Of a stretch of 38,566 nt of DNA, positions 8,649 to 17,537 are shown piece after piece. This stretch comes from Planctomycetota bacterium (GTDB lineage: Bacteria > Planctomycetota > Phycisphaerae > SM23-33), in assembly GCA_026693065.1 (NCBI GenBank), contig JAPLNA010000210.1, positions 1 through 38,566 of the forward strand. The letters run 5' to 3'. Below the pieces are notes generated by a model. That model had not been told where the DNA came from. It was given only the letters and a program-made list of their open reading frames with translations, and searched no databases. Every line of letters begins with the position of its first letter. Positions within the stretch are counted from its first letter, which is position 1. The translations under genes were made by a program, and so were the position numbers.

Positions 8649-10337
8649 CTATTTCAAGTCCACGGCAACGCGGAACCCGTAGCTGCCGTGCCGACTGCCG
8701 GGCGAGTTCCCGTTGCGGCGCGCGGACCGACAGAACAGCGGATTGCCGTACCAACTGCCGCCGCGCAGAACACGAAGCGTGCCAGAAGCCACCCCTTGCG
8801 TGTCACGGGTTCCCGCATTTGCGTAAGAGTCTGCAAACCAATCGCTGCACCATTCCCACACGTTCCCGTGCATGTCGTATAGGCCCCAGGCATTGGGCTT
8901 CTTCTGGCCAACCGGATGAGTCCTGCCGCCGCTGTTGGCACTGGACCACGCATAATTGCCCAGGTCGGCGTCCTTGTCGCCAAAGCCGAACCTGGTTTTT
9001 GTTCCCGCACGGCAGGCGTATTCCCACTGGGCCTCCGTCGGCAATCGTACCTTCTTGCCCGTCTTGGCCGAAAGCTTCTTGTCGAACTCGACAGCATCAT
9101 TCCACGAAACCTGTTCCACCGGATTCTTCGCGTCCTTGAAGGCACTGGGGTTGTTGCCCATGACGGTCTGGTACTGATCCTGCGTTACCTCGTCGAACAC
9201 CCCCATGTAAAACGGCTTGATGATCGTCACCACCCGCTGAGGGCCTTCGTTGGGTAAGCGGTCATCCTCAGTCCCAGGGCTCCCCATTACGAAATTTCCC
9301 GCCGGGATCAGGACCAGCCGCATCGCTACGCCTTTGCCCAGCTCCAACGTGATAAACTTGGAGAACTCCGGACCAGCCTTCTCCATCGCCTTGGCGATCA
9401 TCTCCCGCAACTTCGTCACCTTCAGCCGGGCGGCATCCTGGGCCGTGTGAAGTTCAAGGTATCGCTCGCAACATGCCAGGCCTTTGCCCAGGAGCACGCC
9501 CTTCCCGTTCGGCGAGGCCTTCTCGGCAATCTCCGTATACCAGTTGGCCAACTCCGGACAGGCCGCTTCCTCCAGGTCCGCCACGGGTTTAGCCGAAAGA
9601 GGCACGTAGGTGCGGATCTTCTCGTCCAGGTCGTCGGTCAGGAGCTTGACGGCCTCCGCGGGGGTGTCGAACTCCCCAAGGTACGCCACGATCAGATTCG
9701 TCCGGGCGGCCGCGCTCTTGGGATTCTCTTCCAGTTTCTTCCTGAGATCGGTGAGTCTCTTCTTGCCTTCCGCGCGGATGGTAATCTGGTGGATCTTCTC
9801 CTTGATGTCCTCGGCCTGCCCGAAATTCGCCCGGTTGGCGACTTCCAGAGCCTTGTTGTAGGAGGCGATGGCATCCGCCCCCTGCTCGGCGGCCGCTTGT
9901 TCATCTCCCCTGGCGACCAGAAGATCCACCAACTCTTTGCCGAAACGCTCGCGTTCGGCCACGGGGCCTTTGGCAAAACCAAGCTGGAGGGCCTCTATGC
10001 GTTTTCCTACAGCCGACCCTTTCTGGTCCGGCGCGACCACTGCAAGGAGTATCGTGGCGTCGATGGCCGTCTGATATCCGGAGGGATCCTTCATGCCAAA
10101 GCCGAACGCCTTCTCGCAGAGCAATACCTGAAGGTCTTTCTGCTCGCCCAGGACCTTGGCGTCCTTGAGGAGTGCGGCGGCGTATCCTGCCTGGGCCTGG
10201 GGTCCTTTGTCGATGGCGGCCTTCTCCTCCTTGGAATACAACTCGTCATACGTTTCCTTCGCGCCCGCCGCCGCTCGAGAGGACAGACAAAGAACCACCA
10301 TTCCCGCCGCCGCCCAAAGGAGGGCTAATCTGGTCAC
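8649..10337 (-). CDS. exported helical-repeat protein with C-terminal FGE/SUMF1-like domain (paralogue 3)
   Basis: This protein has about 562 residues. Its signal peptide and helical module are homologous to the two LamG paralogues (RTNLIVAYLGEFDTPAEAVKLLTDDLDEKIRTYVPLSAKPV), but the C-terminus is a formylglycine-generating-enzyme-like sulfatase-modifying-factor fold. Family motifs are IPAGNFVMGSP, NPVEQVSWNDAV, RLPTEAQWEYACRAG, GLYDMHGNVWEWC and RVLRGGSWYGNPLFCRSARR. True FGE needs two copper-binding cysteines in the last motif. Here the first position is Gly and only the second Cys remains, so formylglycine formation is unlikely and a binding role is more plausible. The GTG start at 10337 has GGAAAGG upstream and aligns with the ATG start of paralogue 2. 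ATG 10367 in the same frame is the alternative. It is the first gene of the tandem. Confidence 0.85.
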   Translation of the reverse strand: MTRLALLWAAAGMVVLCLSSRAAAGAKETYDELYSKEEKAAIDKGPQAQAGYAAALLKDAKVLGEQKDLQVLLCEKAFGFGMKDPSGYQTAIDATILLAVVAPDQKGSAVGKRIEALQLGFAKGPVAERERFGKELVDLLVARGDEQAAAEQGADAIASYNKALEVANRANFGQAEDIKEKIHQITIRAEGKKRLTDLRKKLEENPKSAAARTNLIVAYLGEFDTPAEAVKLLTDDLDEKIRTYVPLSAKPVADLEEAACPELANWYTEIAEKASPNGKGVLLGKGLACCERYLELHTAQDAARLKVTKLREMIAKAMEKAGPEFSKFITLELGKGVAMRLVLIPAGNFVMGSPGTEDDRLPNEGPQRVVTIIKPFYMGVFDEVTQDQYQTVMGNNPSAFKDAKNPVEQVSWNDAVEFDKKLSAKTGKKVRLPTEAQWEYACRAGTKTRFGFGDKDADLGNYAWSSANSGGRTHPVGQKKPNAWGLYDMHGNVWEWCSDWFADSYANAGTRDTQGVASGTLRVLRGGSWYGNPLFCRSARRNGNSPGSRHGSYGFRVAVDLK

Positions 10338-10385
10338 GTTTATGCCCTTTCCGCGTCGCCGCCGCATGCCAAGGGGCGCCCCGGT

Positions 10386-10391
10386 ATTATA
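10386..10391 (-). promoter_or_regulatory. candidate -10 box upstream of paralogue 3
   Basis: TATAAT on the minus strand followed by ACCGG, the same context as at 6927-6922. A TTGACC lies upstream at 10409-10404, but the 12-bp spacing is too short for a standard sigma-70 promoter. Initiation near 10379 would leave about 42 nt before the GTG start. Confidence 0.45.
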
Positions 10392-10467
10392 CGCCACAGG
10401 GCAGGTCAACCGTGAGGCCCGCCTGAAAGAGTAGACGCTCGGGGGGGCGGGCAGGTTCCCGCTGGTG

Positions 10468-11370
10468 TCAGCCGAATCGCCCGGTGACGTAGTCTTCGGT
10501 CTGCTTCTTGAAGGGGCGGGTGAAGATCACGCGGGTGTCGTCGTACTCGATCAGGTCGCCCATGCAGAAGAAGGCTGTGCGGTCGCTGACTCGGGCGGCC
10601 TGCTGCATGTTGTGCGTGACGATCACGATTGTGTAGGCGTCCTTGAGGCCGACGATGAGTTCCTCGATCTTGCCCGTGGCGATGGGATCCAGGGCCGAGC
10701 AGGGCTCGTCCATCAGGAGTACCTGGGGGCGCGTGGCGAGCGTGCGGGCGATGCACAGCCGCTGCTGCTGCCCGCCCGAGAGGGCCAGGGCGGATTTGCC
10801 CAGGGAGTCTTTCACCTCGTCCCACAGGGCCGCGTCGCGGAGGCAGTTCTCGACCAGCCCGTCCAGCGCCCCGCCCCGGACGCCCTGCAGCCGCGGGCCG
10901 TACGCGACGTTGTCGTAGATGGTCTTGGGGAAAGGGTTGGGCTTCTGGAACACCATGCCCACCTGCTGGCGGAGGTTGACGAGGTTGACGCGGGGGTCGT
11001 AGACGTTGACGCCGTTGACGTTGAGCGAGCCGTGGGCGCGGGTGTGGGGGATCAGGTCGTTCATGCGGTTGATGCTGCGGAGGAAGGTGCTCTTTCCGCA
11101 GCCGCTGGGGCCGATGATGGCCGTCACCGACCGCGGGCGGATGTCCATGCAGATGTCCTTGACGCCGGCCTTGGGGCCGTAGAAGAGGCTGAAGCGTTCA
11201 GCCCGGATGACGGCGGGGGGCGGTTCGGCGTGGGAGCCGGCGGCGGGGGCGTCGGTCTGTGAGCCGATGTCCTGGGCGAGGGTGAGGCCCTTGAGGCGTT
11301 TGTCGGCGGGGGCGTCGGGTTGTTGGAGGGTGAGCATGTCTTGGCTCCGGGTTGGGATCAGGGCGGTCAT
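10468..11370 (-). CDS. pstB: phosphate ABC transporter ATP-binding protein PstB
   Basis: This 300-residue ATPase powers high-affinity phosphate import with PstA, PstC and PstS. Walker [10 protein letters not shown] is at residues 87-95, the signature LSGGQQQR near 198-205 and Walker [13 protein letters not shown] near 218-229. The Pst-specific [19 protein letters not shown] and [19 protein letters not shown] segments are clear. An unusual N-terminal extension of about 55 residues, rich in Ala and Pro, precedes the domain. Met12 could be the start instead, but GAGG lies six bases before 11370. Its start is eight nt after the pstA stop, so it is the last gene of pstSCAB. No phoU follows in the window. 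Confidence 0.95.
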   Translation of the reverse strand: MTALIPTRSQDMLTLQQPDAPADKRLKGLTLAQDIGSQTDAPAAGSHAEPPPAVIRAERFSLFYGPKAGVKDICMDIRPRSVTAIIGPSGCGKSTFLRSINRMNDLIPHTRAHGSLNVNGVNVYDPRVNLVNLRQQVGMVFQKPNPFPKTIYDNVAYGPRLQGVRGGALDGLVENCLRDAALWDEVKDSLGKSALALSGGQQQRLCIARTLATRPQVLLMDEPCSALDPIATGKIEELIVGLKDAYTIVIVTHNMQQAARVSDRTAFFCMGDLIEYDDTRVIFTRPFKKQTEDYVTGRFG

Positions 11371-11378
11371 GGGGGCCT

Positions 11379-13004
11379 CTATTGTCCGCGAAGTGCGCGG
11401 GACATTCTCGCCCGCAGGACGATGGCGGCGACGTTCAACACGAGCACGATGCCCACGAGGGTCATGACCATGCCGAACTGGTTATGCGGGGCGAGCATGG
11501 CCATCTTGTCGCCGACGGCCATGTCGTGGCTGCTGTAGGAGAGGGTGCGGGTGGGCTGGGCGAGGGAGGTCGGGACGGCCCCCATGGCCACGCCGGCGGT
11601 GAAGAGGATGGGGGCGGTTTCGCCGGCGGCGCGGCTCATGGAGAGGATCAGCCCGGTGAGGACGCCGGGCATGGCGGCCGGGAGGGTGACGGAGAGGAAG
11701 CAGCGGAAACGGCTGGCGCCCAGGGCGAGGGCGGCTTCCTTGTAGGCGCGGGGGACGGCGCGGATGGCTTCCTCGCTGGCGCGGATGATGACGGGCAGGA
11801 CCAGCAGGGCCAGTGTCAGCGAGCCGGCCAGGATGCTCGAGCCCTTGAATCCGAATTTGGGCAGGAGGTAGATGACGAAGAAGGCCATGCCGAAGAGACC
11901 GAAGACGATGCTGGGGACGCCGGCGAGGGTGTTGACGAACATTCGGAGGGAACGGGTGGCGAAGGAGTCTCCGGCGCACTCGACGAGGTAGGCCGCCGCG
12001 ATGACGCCCACCGGCAGGGCGAAGAGGATGGTCAGCACGGTGATCAGGAGGGTGCCGAGGATTTCGGGCCCGACGCCGCCGAAGTAGTGCCCGCTCGAAC
12101 TGCCGTCGTCGATGACATACTGCCAGTAGAACGTCCACTGGGGGCGGAGCATCGCGTGGATGTTGTCGCGGACGAAGGGGAAGAGCCTGGCCAGCGGGGT
12201 GCCGGCGAATTGCGTTTCGCGGGGGATGCGGGTTCTGGTGAGGGTTTGGCCTTCGGCGGGGGCGGTCCACGATTCGGCCCAGAGGAGCCGGTCGAGGTGG
12301 TGGAGGGCGTTGTCCCAGCGGGTGGCGCCGTACTGGTCCATCATCACGGGGGGCAGGCGTTCCCCGGGCCTGGGGCCCAGCAGGCCGCGGAGAGACTCCT
12401 TCACCTGCTGGAGGCTTTCGGCGTATTCCCCCCGCTGGCTCAGGAAGACGGTGGCCAGCGTCTTGCGATACCGACGCTCCAGGTCGAAATAGGTGAAGGC
12501 GACGGTGCCTTTGAGGGCGTCGTCCTCCACGTGCCGGAGGACCTTGTCCAGGCAGGCGAGGGCCTGTTCCTTGGTGGGGGCCTGGAAGGCTTCCAGGAGA
12601 TCGTCACGCAGTTCCTTGGAGAGGGCCTTGAGGTCCGCCGTCTGGTCGGCGGGCAGGTCGCGATGGGCGATCTGCGAGCCGAACTCGCGGTGGAGTTGGC
12701 GAACCTGGGTCTGGAACTCGGAGGTGTCCAGCCCGGCGGCGAAGGCGTCGAGGATCTGGTAGGCCTGTTGGCGGAGGGCGGCGGAGGCGTCGATCTCGCC
12801 CCGGAGGGCGGCGCTGTCGCCGCGGCCGAACTGGTCCAGTTGCAGCTTGCGGAACTCGACCGTGCCGCGGAAGAGGACCGCCCCGCCGCCTTGCCAGAGC
12901 ATCGGCAGCAGGATGCCCAGCAGGGCCGCCACGATCAGGGCCACCGAGAGCAGCCCCAGCCAGGTGAAGAGCTTGTCGGCGGCCTGTCGCAGGGGGATGT
13001 TCAT
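11379..13004 (-). CDS. pstA: phosphate ABC transporter permease PstA, long form
   Basis: This inner-membrane subunit of the phosphate importer has 541 residues, against roughly 280-300 for the E. coli type. One membrane helix (residues about 14-37) is followed by a hydrophilic, largely helical insert spanning about 40-305. Then comes the usual permease core starting at [20 protein letters not shown]. The coupling loop is present ([23 protein letters not shown]), as is the [17 protein letters not shown] helix typical of PstA. Long PstA proteins with an extracytoplasmic region between the first helices are known in several phyla. The start codon overlaps the pstC stop (ATGA), indicating translational coupling. 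Confidence 0.93.
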   Translation of the reverse strand: MNIPLRQAADKLFTWLGLLSVALIVAALLGILLPMLWQGGGAVLFRGTVEFRKLQLDQFGRGDSAALRGEIDASAALRQQAYQILDAFAAGLDTSEFQTQVRQLHREFGSQIAHRDLPADQTADLKALSKELRDDLLEAFQAPTKEQALACLDKVLRHVEDDALKGTVAFTYFDLERRYRKTLATVFLSQRGEYAESLQQVKESLRGLLGPRPGERLPPVMMDQYGATRWDNALHHLDRLLWAESWTAPAEGQTLTRTRIPRETQFAGTPLARLFPFVRDNIHAMLRPQWTFYWQYVIDDGSSSGHYFGGVGPEILGTLLITVLTILFALPVGVIAAAYLVECAGDSFATRSLRMFVNTLAGVPSIVFGLFGMAFFVIYLLPKFGFKGSSILAGSLTLALLVLPVIIRASEEAIRAVPRAYKEAALALGASRFRCFLSVTLPAAMPGVLTGLILSMSRAAGETAPILFTAGVAMGAVPTSLAQPTRTLSYSSHDMAVGDKMAMLAPHNQFGMVMTLVGIVLVLNVAAIVLRARMSRALRGQ

Positions 13005-13978
13005 GCCTGGCCCCCCGACGCCCGCCGGGAGCGGGCCAGCAGGAACTCGGTGAACAGGTTGAGCAGGAGGGAGAAGCTCAGCAGGATCAGCCCCATGGCG
13101 AACAGGGCGTGGTAGTGGGTGGAGCCCTTGGGCGTTTCGCCCATTTCGCCGGCGATGGTGGCGGTGATCGTGCGGACGGACTGGGTCAGGTCCCACCAGG
13201 GGGAGGGGACCTGGGTGGCGTTGCCGCAGGCCATCCAGACGAGCATCGTTTCGCCGATGGCCCGCATCATGCCCAGCACGACCGCGGCGATGATGCCGTT
13301 GTGGGCGGCGGGAATGACGACCTGGATCATGGTCTCCGCCCGGGTGGCGCCGCAGGCGTAGGAGGCTTCGCGGAGCTCGCGCCCGACGGCCCAGAGAGAA
13401 TCCTCGGCCACGCTGACGATCGAAGGGATGGCCATCACGGCCAGCATGATCGCTCCGTTCAGGGCGTTGACGCCGGTGGAGAGGCCCAGGTGAGTCTGCA
13501 TCCACGGGGCGACGACCTTCAGGGCGAAGAAGCCCATCGCGACGGAGGGGATGGCCGCCAGGATTTCGATGATGGGCTTGACGGCCTGGCGGACGCGGAA
13601 GGGGACGACGTCGCTCAGGACGACGGCCGTCAGGATGCCCACGGGCACGGCCACCACCAACGCCCCGGCCGTGACGATGAACGTCCCGAAGACCGAGGCC
13701 ATCATGCCGAAGCGGGGAAGGTTGACCTGATCTTCGGGGGTCCACTTCGTGCTGGTCAGGGCCTCGCCCACGCCCCGCGTCTGGATGAACGGCCAGGCGT
13801 CGCGGACGATGAACACGAAGATCAACCCCACAGCCAGTACGGAGGTGGCGGTGACGAGCTGGAGGGCGATTCGCCCGGCCCGGGCGAGCAGCCACCCGCT
13901 CCAGTTCTGGGCGGGCGTCAGCAGCAGCGGACGGGTGAACCCGCCCACGGCCGTCGGGGATTGTACCGCGTGGGTCAT
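13001..13978 (-). CDS. pstC: phosphate ABC transporter permease PstC
   Basis: This 325-residue partner permease of PstA has about six membrane helices. Visible markers are FGTFIVTAGALVVAVPVG, the IPSVAMGFFALKVVAPW segment characteristic of PstC, the EAA-type coupling loop (WAVGRELREASYACGATRAE) and ARAIGET-like MMRAIGETMLVWMACG. The N-terminus is moderately long before the first helix. The gene begins 19 nt after the pstS stop and overlaps pstA by four bases at its end. The upstream ribosome site is weak (GGAAAG). Confidence 0.94.
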   Translation of the reverse strand: MTHAVQSPTAVGGFTRPLLLTPAQNWSGWLLARAGRIALQLVTATSVLAVGLIFVFIVRDAWPFIQTRGVGEALTSTKWTPEDQVNLPRFGMMASVFGTFIVTAGALVVAVPVGILTAVVLSDVVPFRVRQAVKPIIEILAAIPSVAMGFFALKVVAPWMQTHLGLSTGVNALNGAIMLAVMAIPSIVSVAEDSLWAVGRELREASYACGATRAETMIQVVIPAAHNGIIAAVVLGMMRAIGETMLVWMACGNATQVPSPWWDLTQSVRTITATIAGEMGETPKGSTHYHALFAMGLILLSFSLLLNLFTEFLLARSRRASGGQA

Positions 13979-13997
13979 CGGTTCCGGCTTTCCGGGC

Positions 13998-14846
13998 TTA
14001 GTAACTGGTCACGGGCACGAAGCCCTTGGCCTCGATGATTTCCTGCCCCTTCTCGCTCAGGTAGAAACTGCAGAAGGCGTGCACGATCGACCCGAGGTTC
14101 GGGTAGCCGTTGGTGAACAGGAACAGCGGACGGCTGAAGGGATACTCGCCCGACTGGATGGTCTTGCGGCTGGGGGCCACGCCGTTCATCTTCAAGGCCT
14201 TGACCTTCTCGTCCACGAAGCCCAGCCCGACGTAGCCGATGGCCCCTTCGGTTGTCGAGACCCGGCTGTGGGCCTGGGGGTTGGAGTTGACGTACTCGAC
14301 CTTGTCGGCCATCGTGTCCTTGCCCATCACGAAGTGGGTGAAGGACTCATAGGTGCCCGAGGAGGTGTCGCGGCTGATGATGACGATGGGCATGTCGGCC
14401 CCGCCCAGTTCCTTCCAGTTGGTGATCTTGCCGGAGTAGACGCCCTTGACCAGCTCGCTGGTCAGGCCCCTGACGGGGTTGGAGGGGTGGACGACGACGC
14501 AGACGCCGTCCATCGCGATGGCGTGGGCGACGGGGATGACGCCCTTTTCGGCGGCCTTCTTGAATTCCTCGGGCTTCAGAAAGCGGCTGCTGGTGGCGAT
14601 CTGGCAGCGCCCGTCGATCAGGGCGGCCAGGCCGTCGCCGCTGCCGGTCTTCTTGACGGTGATCGCCACGCCGGGGTGGAGCTTCTTGAAGGCGGTGGCG
14701 AACTCATCGGCGATCGGGCCGACGGTCGTGGACCCCTCGATCTGAAGGGTGGTTTCCTTCTCGCCCTCGCCGACGGCCGCCCCGGGCATCCCGCACAGAA
14801 CCGCCGCCACCATAACCGCTACCGCCGCTCGCCAGGTCGTCTTCAT
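13998..14846 (-). CDS. pstS: phosphate-binding protein PstS
   Basis: This 282-residue exported phosphate receptor delivers phosphate to PstCA. It has a Sec signal peptide (AAVAVMVAAVLCGMPGAAVG) and PstS motifs: IEGSTTVGPIADEFA near the N-terminus, KKTGSGDGLAALIDGRCQIA, SRDTSSGTYESF and EGAIGYVGLGF. These supply the phosphate-binding Ser, Thr and Gly backbone loops. The start at 14846 has AAGGAGAG seven bases upstream; the frame is open for another 15 codons without signal-peptide character. It is the first gene of the operon, under a likely PhoB-type operator at 14919-14951. Confidence 0.95.
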   Translation of the reverse strand: MKTTWRAAVAVMVAAVLCGMPGAAVGEGEKETTLQIEGSTTVGPIADEFATAFKKLHPGVAITVKKTGSGDGLAALIDGRCQIATSSRFLKPEEFKKAAEKGVIPVAHAIAMDGVCVVVHPSNPVRGLTSELVKGVYSGKITNWKELGGADMPIVIISRDTSSGTYESFTHFVMGKDTMADKVEYVNSNPQAHSRVSTTEGAIGYVGLGFVDEKVKALKMNGVAPSRKTIQSGEYPFSRPLFLFTNGYPNLGSIVHAFCSFYLSEKGQEIIEAKGFVPVTSY

Positions 14847-14907
14847 CGGATACTCTCCTTCGTTTGGGTTCCTGTCATCGCAACCATTCATGGTTCTTCT
14901 CCGTACC

Positions 14908-14951
14908 AGTATCCCGGGGGCCTATTAAGTGAACGTTGCGGGCATATTAAG
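14908..14951 (-). promoter_or_regulatory. candidate Pho box and -10 for pstS
   Basis: On the minus strand the 11-mers CTTAATATGCC (14951-14941) and CTTAATAGGCC (14929-14919) match at 10 of 11 positions and start exactly 22 bp apart, two helical turns. They are separated by another 11 bp (14940-14930). PhoB-family regulators bind direct repeats with an 11-bp period, so this fits in spacing although not in the E. coli consensus. GATACT at 14913-14908 could be the pstS -10. The region also lies upstream of the divergent phoB-like gene and may control both. Confidence 0.5.
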
Positions 14952-15003
14952 ACCGCGCTAGTTCGGTTCCCCTTCATTGCGGGGCTTTTCGGGGGGCTGT
15001 AAA

Positions 15004-15726
15004 ATGCCATGCATGTCGAAGAAGCGAATCGTGCTCGTCGAAGATGAACGCGACATGGCCGACCTGGTGGCCGTGCGGTTGCGGCGGGAGGGGTACAAGG
15101 TCGAGGTCGCGCACGACGGGATCGACGCCCTGGCGCTGGTGCAGTCCGAGCCCCCGCCCGACCTGGTCGTGCTGGACATCATGTTGCCGGGCATGCCCGG
15201 CACGGAAATCGCCGCCAAGCTCCGGGATGACCCGCGAACCGTCGGCGTGCCCATCATCATGCTGACGGCCAAGAGCGAGGAGAGCGACATCGTCGTCGGG
15301 CTGAAGTTCGGGGCCGACGACTACGTGACCAAGCCCTTCTCCATGGCGGTGCTGACGGCGCGGGTGGACGCGTTGCTTCGCCGGACGGCCACCCCGTCGA
15401 CGCCGGAGAAGGCGTTCCGCCAGGCCGGGCCGCTGCGGATCGACCACCAGCGGTACTCCGTCGAGCTCGACGGAAAGCCGCTCACGCTGACGCTGACGGA
15501 GTTCCGGCTGCTGGCGGCGCTGGTGGCCGCCAAGGGGCGAGTGCTCAGCCGAAACCAACTGATGGACCAGGCGATCGGGCTGGACGTGATTGTCAGCGAC
15601 CGGAACATCGACGTTCACGTCACGATGCTGCGTCGCAAGCTGGGCAAGGCCCGGGACGTCATCGAGACGGTCCGGGGGGTCGGATACCGCTTCGCCGCCG
15701 ACACCGGCGAGCAGGACGAGTCATGA
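15004..15726 (+). CDS. phoB: PhoB-like winged-helix response regulator
   Basis: This regulator of the OmpR/PhoB family is about 240 residues long. The receiver domain has the acidic pair Glu13-Asp14, phospho-acceptor Asp58 (VVLDIMLPG), Thr88 and Lys110. The winged-helix DNA-binding domain spans about 145-235, with TLTEFRLLAALVAAKGRVLSR, SDRNIDVHVTMLRRKLG and IETVRGVGYRF. Its position divergent from pstSCAB and overlapping the phoR-like kinase supports control of phosphate starvation genes. ATG 15004 follows GGGGGG at seven bases; ATG 15013 (MSKKRIVLVEDE) is an equally natural protein start. Confidence 0.9.
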   Translation: MPCMSKKRIVLVEDERDMADLVAVRLRREGYKVEVAHDGIDALALVQSEPPPDLVVLDIMLPGMPGTEIAAKLRDDPRTVGVPIIMLTAKSEESDIVVGLKFGADDYVTKPFSMAVLTARVDALLRRTATPSTPEKAFRQAGPLRIDHQRYSVELDGKPLTLTLTEFRLLAALVAAKGRVLSRNQLMDQAIGLDVIVSDRNIDVHVTMLRRKLGKARDVIETVRGVGYRFAADTGEQDES

Positions 15727-17495
15727 AACCCGGCAGCACGTTCCTCAAACTGTTTCTGGACAACCTGCTGGTCATGGCCGCCGTAATCGCCCTGGCCGGG
15801 GTGTTCACGTACCGCCAGTTCGACGCCAAATACCAGGCCGAGACGCGTCAGCACCAGGATCGGCTGGCCCACGCGGCGGCGGAGCATCTCCGCGCCCTCT
15901 GGCCGCTGGACCAGGCGGGGGTGGACCGGGTCTGCAAAGCCCTGTTCCGGGATGCGGACATACGGGTGACCGTCGTCGCCGCCGACGGGGCCGTCCTGGG
16001 GGAAAGCGACGCCGATCCGACGAGGATGAGCAACCACCGCACGAGCGACCGTCCGGAGATCCTGTCGGCCCTGTCGGGCCAGGCCGGGCGGGACGAGCGA
16101 TACAGCGAGACGCGGGGGGTTGCGTTCCGGTACGTGGCCTTGCCCTTGACGTACCAGGGGCAGGTGGTGGCGGCGGTCCGCCTGGCCACCCCCGTCAAGA
16201 CCATCGCCGAGGGCGAAACGTTCATTCGCGACACGATTCTCGTTTCGGCCGCTCTGGGCGCCGTCAGCGCCGTCGTCGGAGGGCTGCTGGCCAGTTGGAT
16301 GTGGTACGCCCCGCTGCGGCGGATCACCCGGACGGCGAGGCAGATCGCCTCGGGCGACTTGTCGGGCAGGGCGGACATGTCCGGCCCGGGCCGGCTGGCG
16401 GAACTGTCCGCCGCCCTGAACGAAACGCGCGACAGCCTGGGGCGGCATCTCGGGCGGATTGCCTCGCAGCACCAGGACTTCTCCGCCGTCCTGGCGACCC
16501 TCCAGGAAGGCGTTATCGCCACGGACGAACGAGGGCGCATCGTCCTGATGAACCAGGCCGCCGGGGAGCTGCTGTCGGTCCAGGCCGACCAGGCCGTCGG
16601 GCAGCCGCTGGCGTCCGTGGTGCGATCGCTGGATATTCTGGAAAGCCAGGAGCACGTGATGAGCGAGGGCGGGCCGGTTCGGCGGCAGTTCGAGATCGGC
16701 CCCCCCGCCGCCCGCCGTATCCTGGATCTCCGCGCCACCAGCGTGCCCCCGGGGCCCAGCCGCATCCGCTGCCTGCTGGTGATGCGGGATGTGACGGAGC
16801 TGGCGCTGGCCGGGGCGATGAAGGCCCAGTTCGTCGCCAACGCCTCCCACGAACTCCGCACCCCGCTGGCGACGATCCGGGCGGCGGTGGATTCCCTCGT
16901 CGCCGCCGACCCCGGCGACGCCCCCGAGGCCGCCAAGCTCGTCGGCATCCTCGACCGCCACGTCACGAGGCTGGAGGACATGACCAAGGACCTGCTGGAC
17001 CTTCACCTGGCCGAGTCGGCGAAGGTTCCCCTGCGGCTGCAGGAGATCCCGCTGGGCGAGCTGGCCGAGTGGGCGCGGGGGCAGTTCGCCTCGGCGGTGC
17101 AGGAGAAGTCTCTGGCGTTCGTGACGACGGCCGGGCAGGGGGAGCATGCGATCCGCTCCGACCGCAAGCTGCTGGAGCTGATCCTCCGCAACCTGCTGGA
17201 CAACGCGATCAAGTTCACGCCCTCGGGGGGGAAGGTGGAGTGCGTCCTGGAGCCTGCCGGGGCCGGGGCGACGATCCGCGTCAGCGACACCGGCTGCGGG
17301 ATCAGGCCCGAAGACCGCCCGCGGGTGTTCGAGCGGTTCTATCAGGGCGACGCCGCCCGGAGCGGAGAGGGCAAGGGACGGGGCACGGGGCTGGGGCTGG
17401 CCATCGTCAAGCACGCCGCCGAGCGCCTGGGCGCCCGGATCGACCTGCAAAGCCGTCTGGGCCAGGGCACGACCGTGACGGTGTCGGTCCCCTGA
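15723..17495 (+). CDS. phoR: PhoR-like sensor histidine kinase
   Basis: This membrane kinase has 590 residues and is translationally coupled to the regulator by an ATGA overlap. The domain order is: membrane helix (about 10-30), an extracytoplasmic region of about 140 residues, a second helix (about 171-195), HAMP (about 196-245), PAS (about 250-360), HisKA with phospho-acceptor His376 in NASHELRTPL, then HATPase_c. The ATPase carries an N box (LRNLLDNAIKFTP), G1 (DTGCGI), F box (FERFYQ) and G2 (GTGLGLAI). This is the PhoR/PnpS layout with a large sensory region. It probably senses phosphate status with the Pst transporter; no phoU gene is seen here. Confidence 0.9.
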   Translation: MKPGSTFLKLFLDNLLVMAAVIALAGVFTYRQFDAKYQAETRQHQDRLAHAAAEHLRALWPLDQAGVDRVCKALFRDADIRVTVVAADGAVLGESDADPTRMSNHRTSDRPEILSALSGQAGRDERYSETRGVAFRYVALPLTYQGQVVAAVRLATPVKTIAEGETFIRDTILVSAALGAVSAVVGGLLASWMWYAPLRRITRTARQIASGDLSGRADMSGPGRLAELSAALNETRDSLGRHLGRIASQHQDFSAVLATLQEGVIATDERGRIVLMNQAAGELLSVQADQAVGQPLASVVRSLDILESQEHVMSEGGPVRRQFEIGPPAARRILDLRATSVPPGPSRIRCLLVMRDVTELALAGAMKAQFVANASHELRTPLATIRAAVDSLVAADPGDAPEAAKLVGILDRHVTRLEDMTKDLLDLHLAESAKVPLRLQEIPLGELAEWARGQFASAVQEKSLAFVTTAGQGEHAIRSDRKLLELILRNLLDNAIKFTPSGGKVECVLEPAGAGATIRVSDTGCGIRPEDRPRVFERFYQGDAARSGEGKGRGTGLGLAIVKHAAERLGARIDLQSRLGQGTTVTVSVP

Positions 17496-17537
17496 CCGTT
17501 TCTTCGCCGGTCGCCGCCTCGGAGCGGCGCGTGGGCG

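Noticed and set aside
8649-9400. Paralogue 3 as an active sulfatase-maturing enzyme
   Set aside because: One of the two essential cysteines is Gly, and no sulfatase gene is in the window.
10386-10409. TTGACC and TATAAT upstream of paralogue 3 as a standard promoter
   Set aside because: Spacing is 12 bp instead of about 17. Only the -10 box is kept as a candidate.
14967-14988. CCCC-TTCATTGC-GGGG followed by CTTTT as an attenuator in the phoB leader
   Set aside because: Four-pair stem and a short broken T run; too weak.
17512-17529. CGCCGC-CTCGGA-GCGGCG hairpin between phoR and the NifX-like gene as a two-way terminator
   Set aside because: Stem of only six pairs and no T tract on either strand. 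It may help termination, but this cannot be supported.
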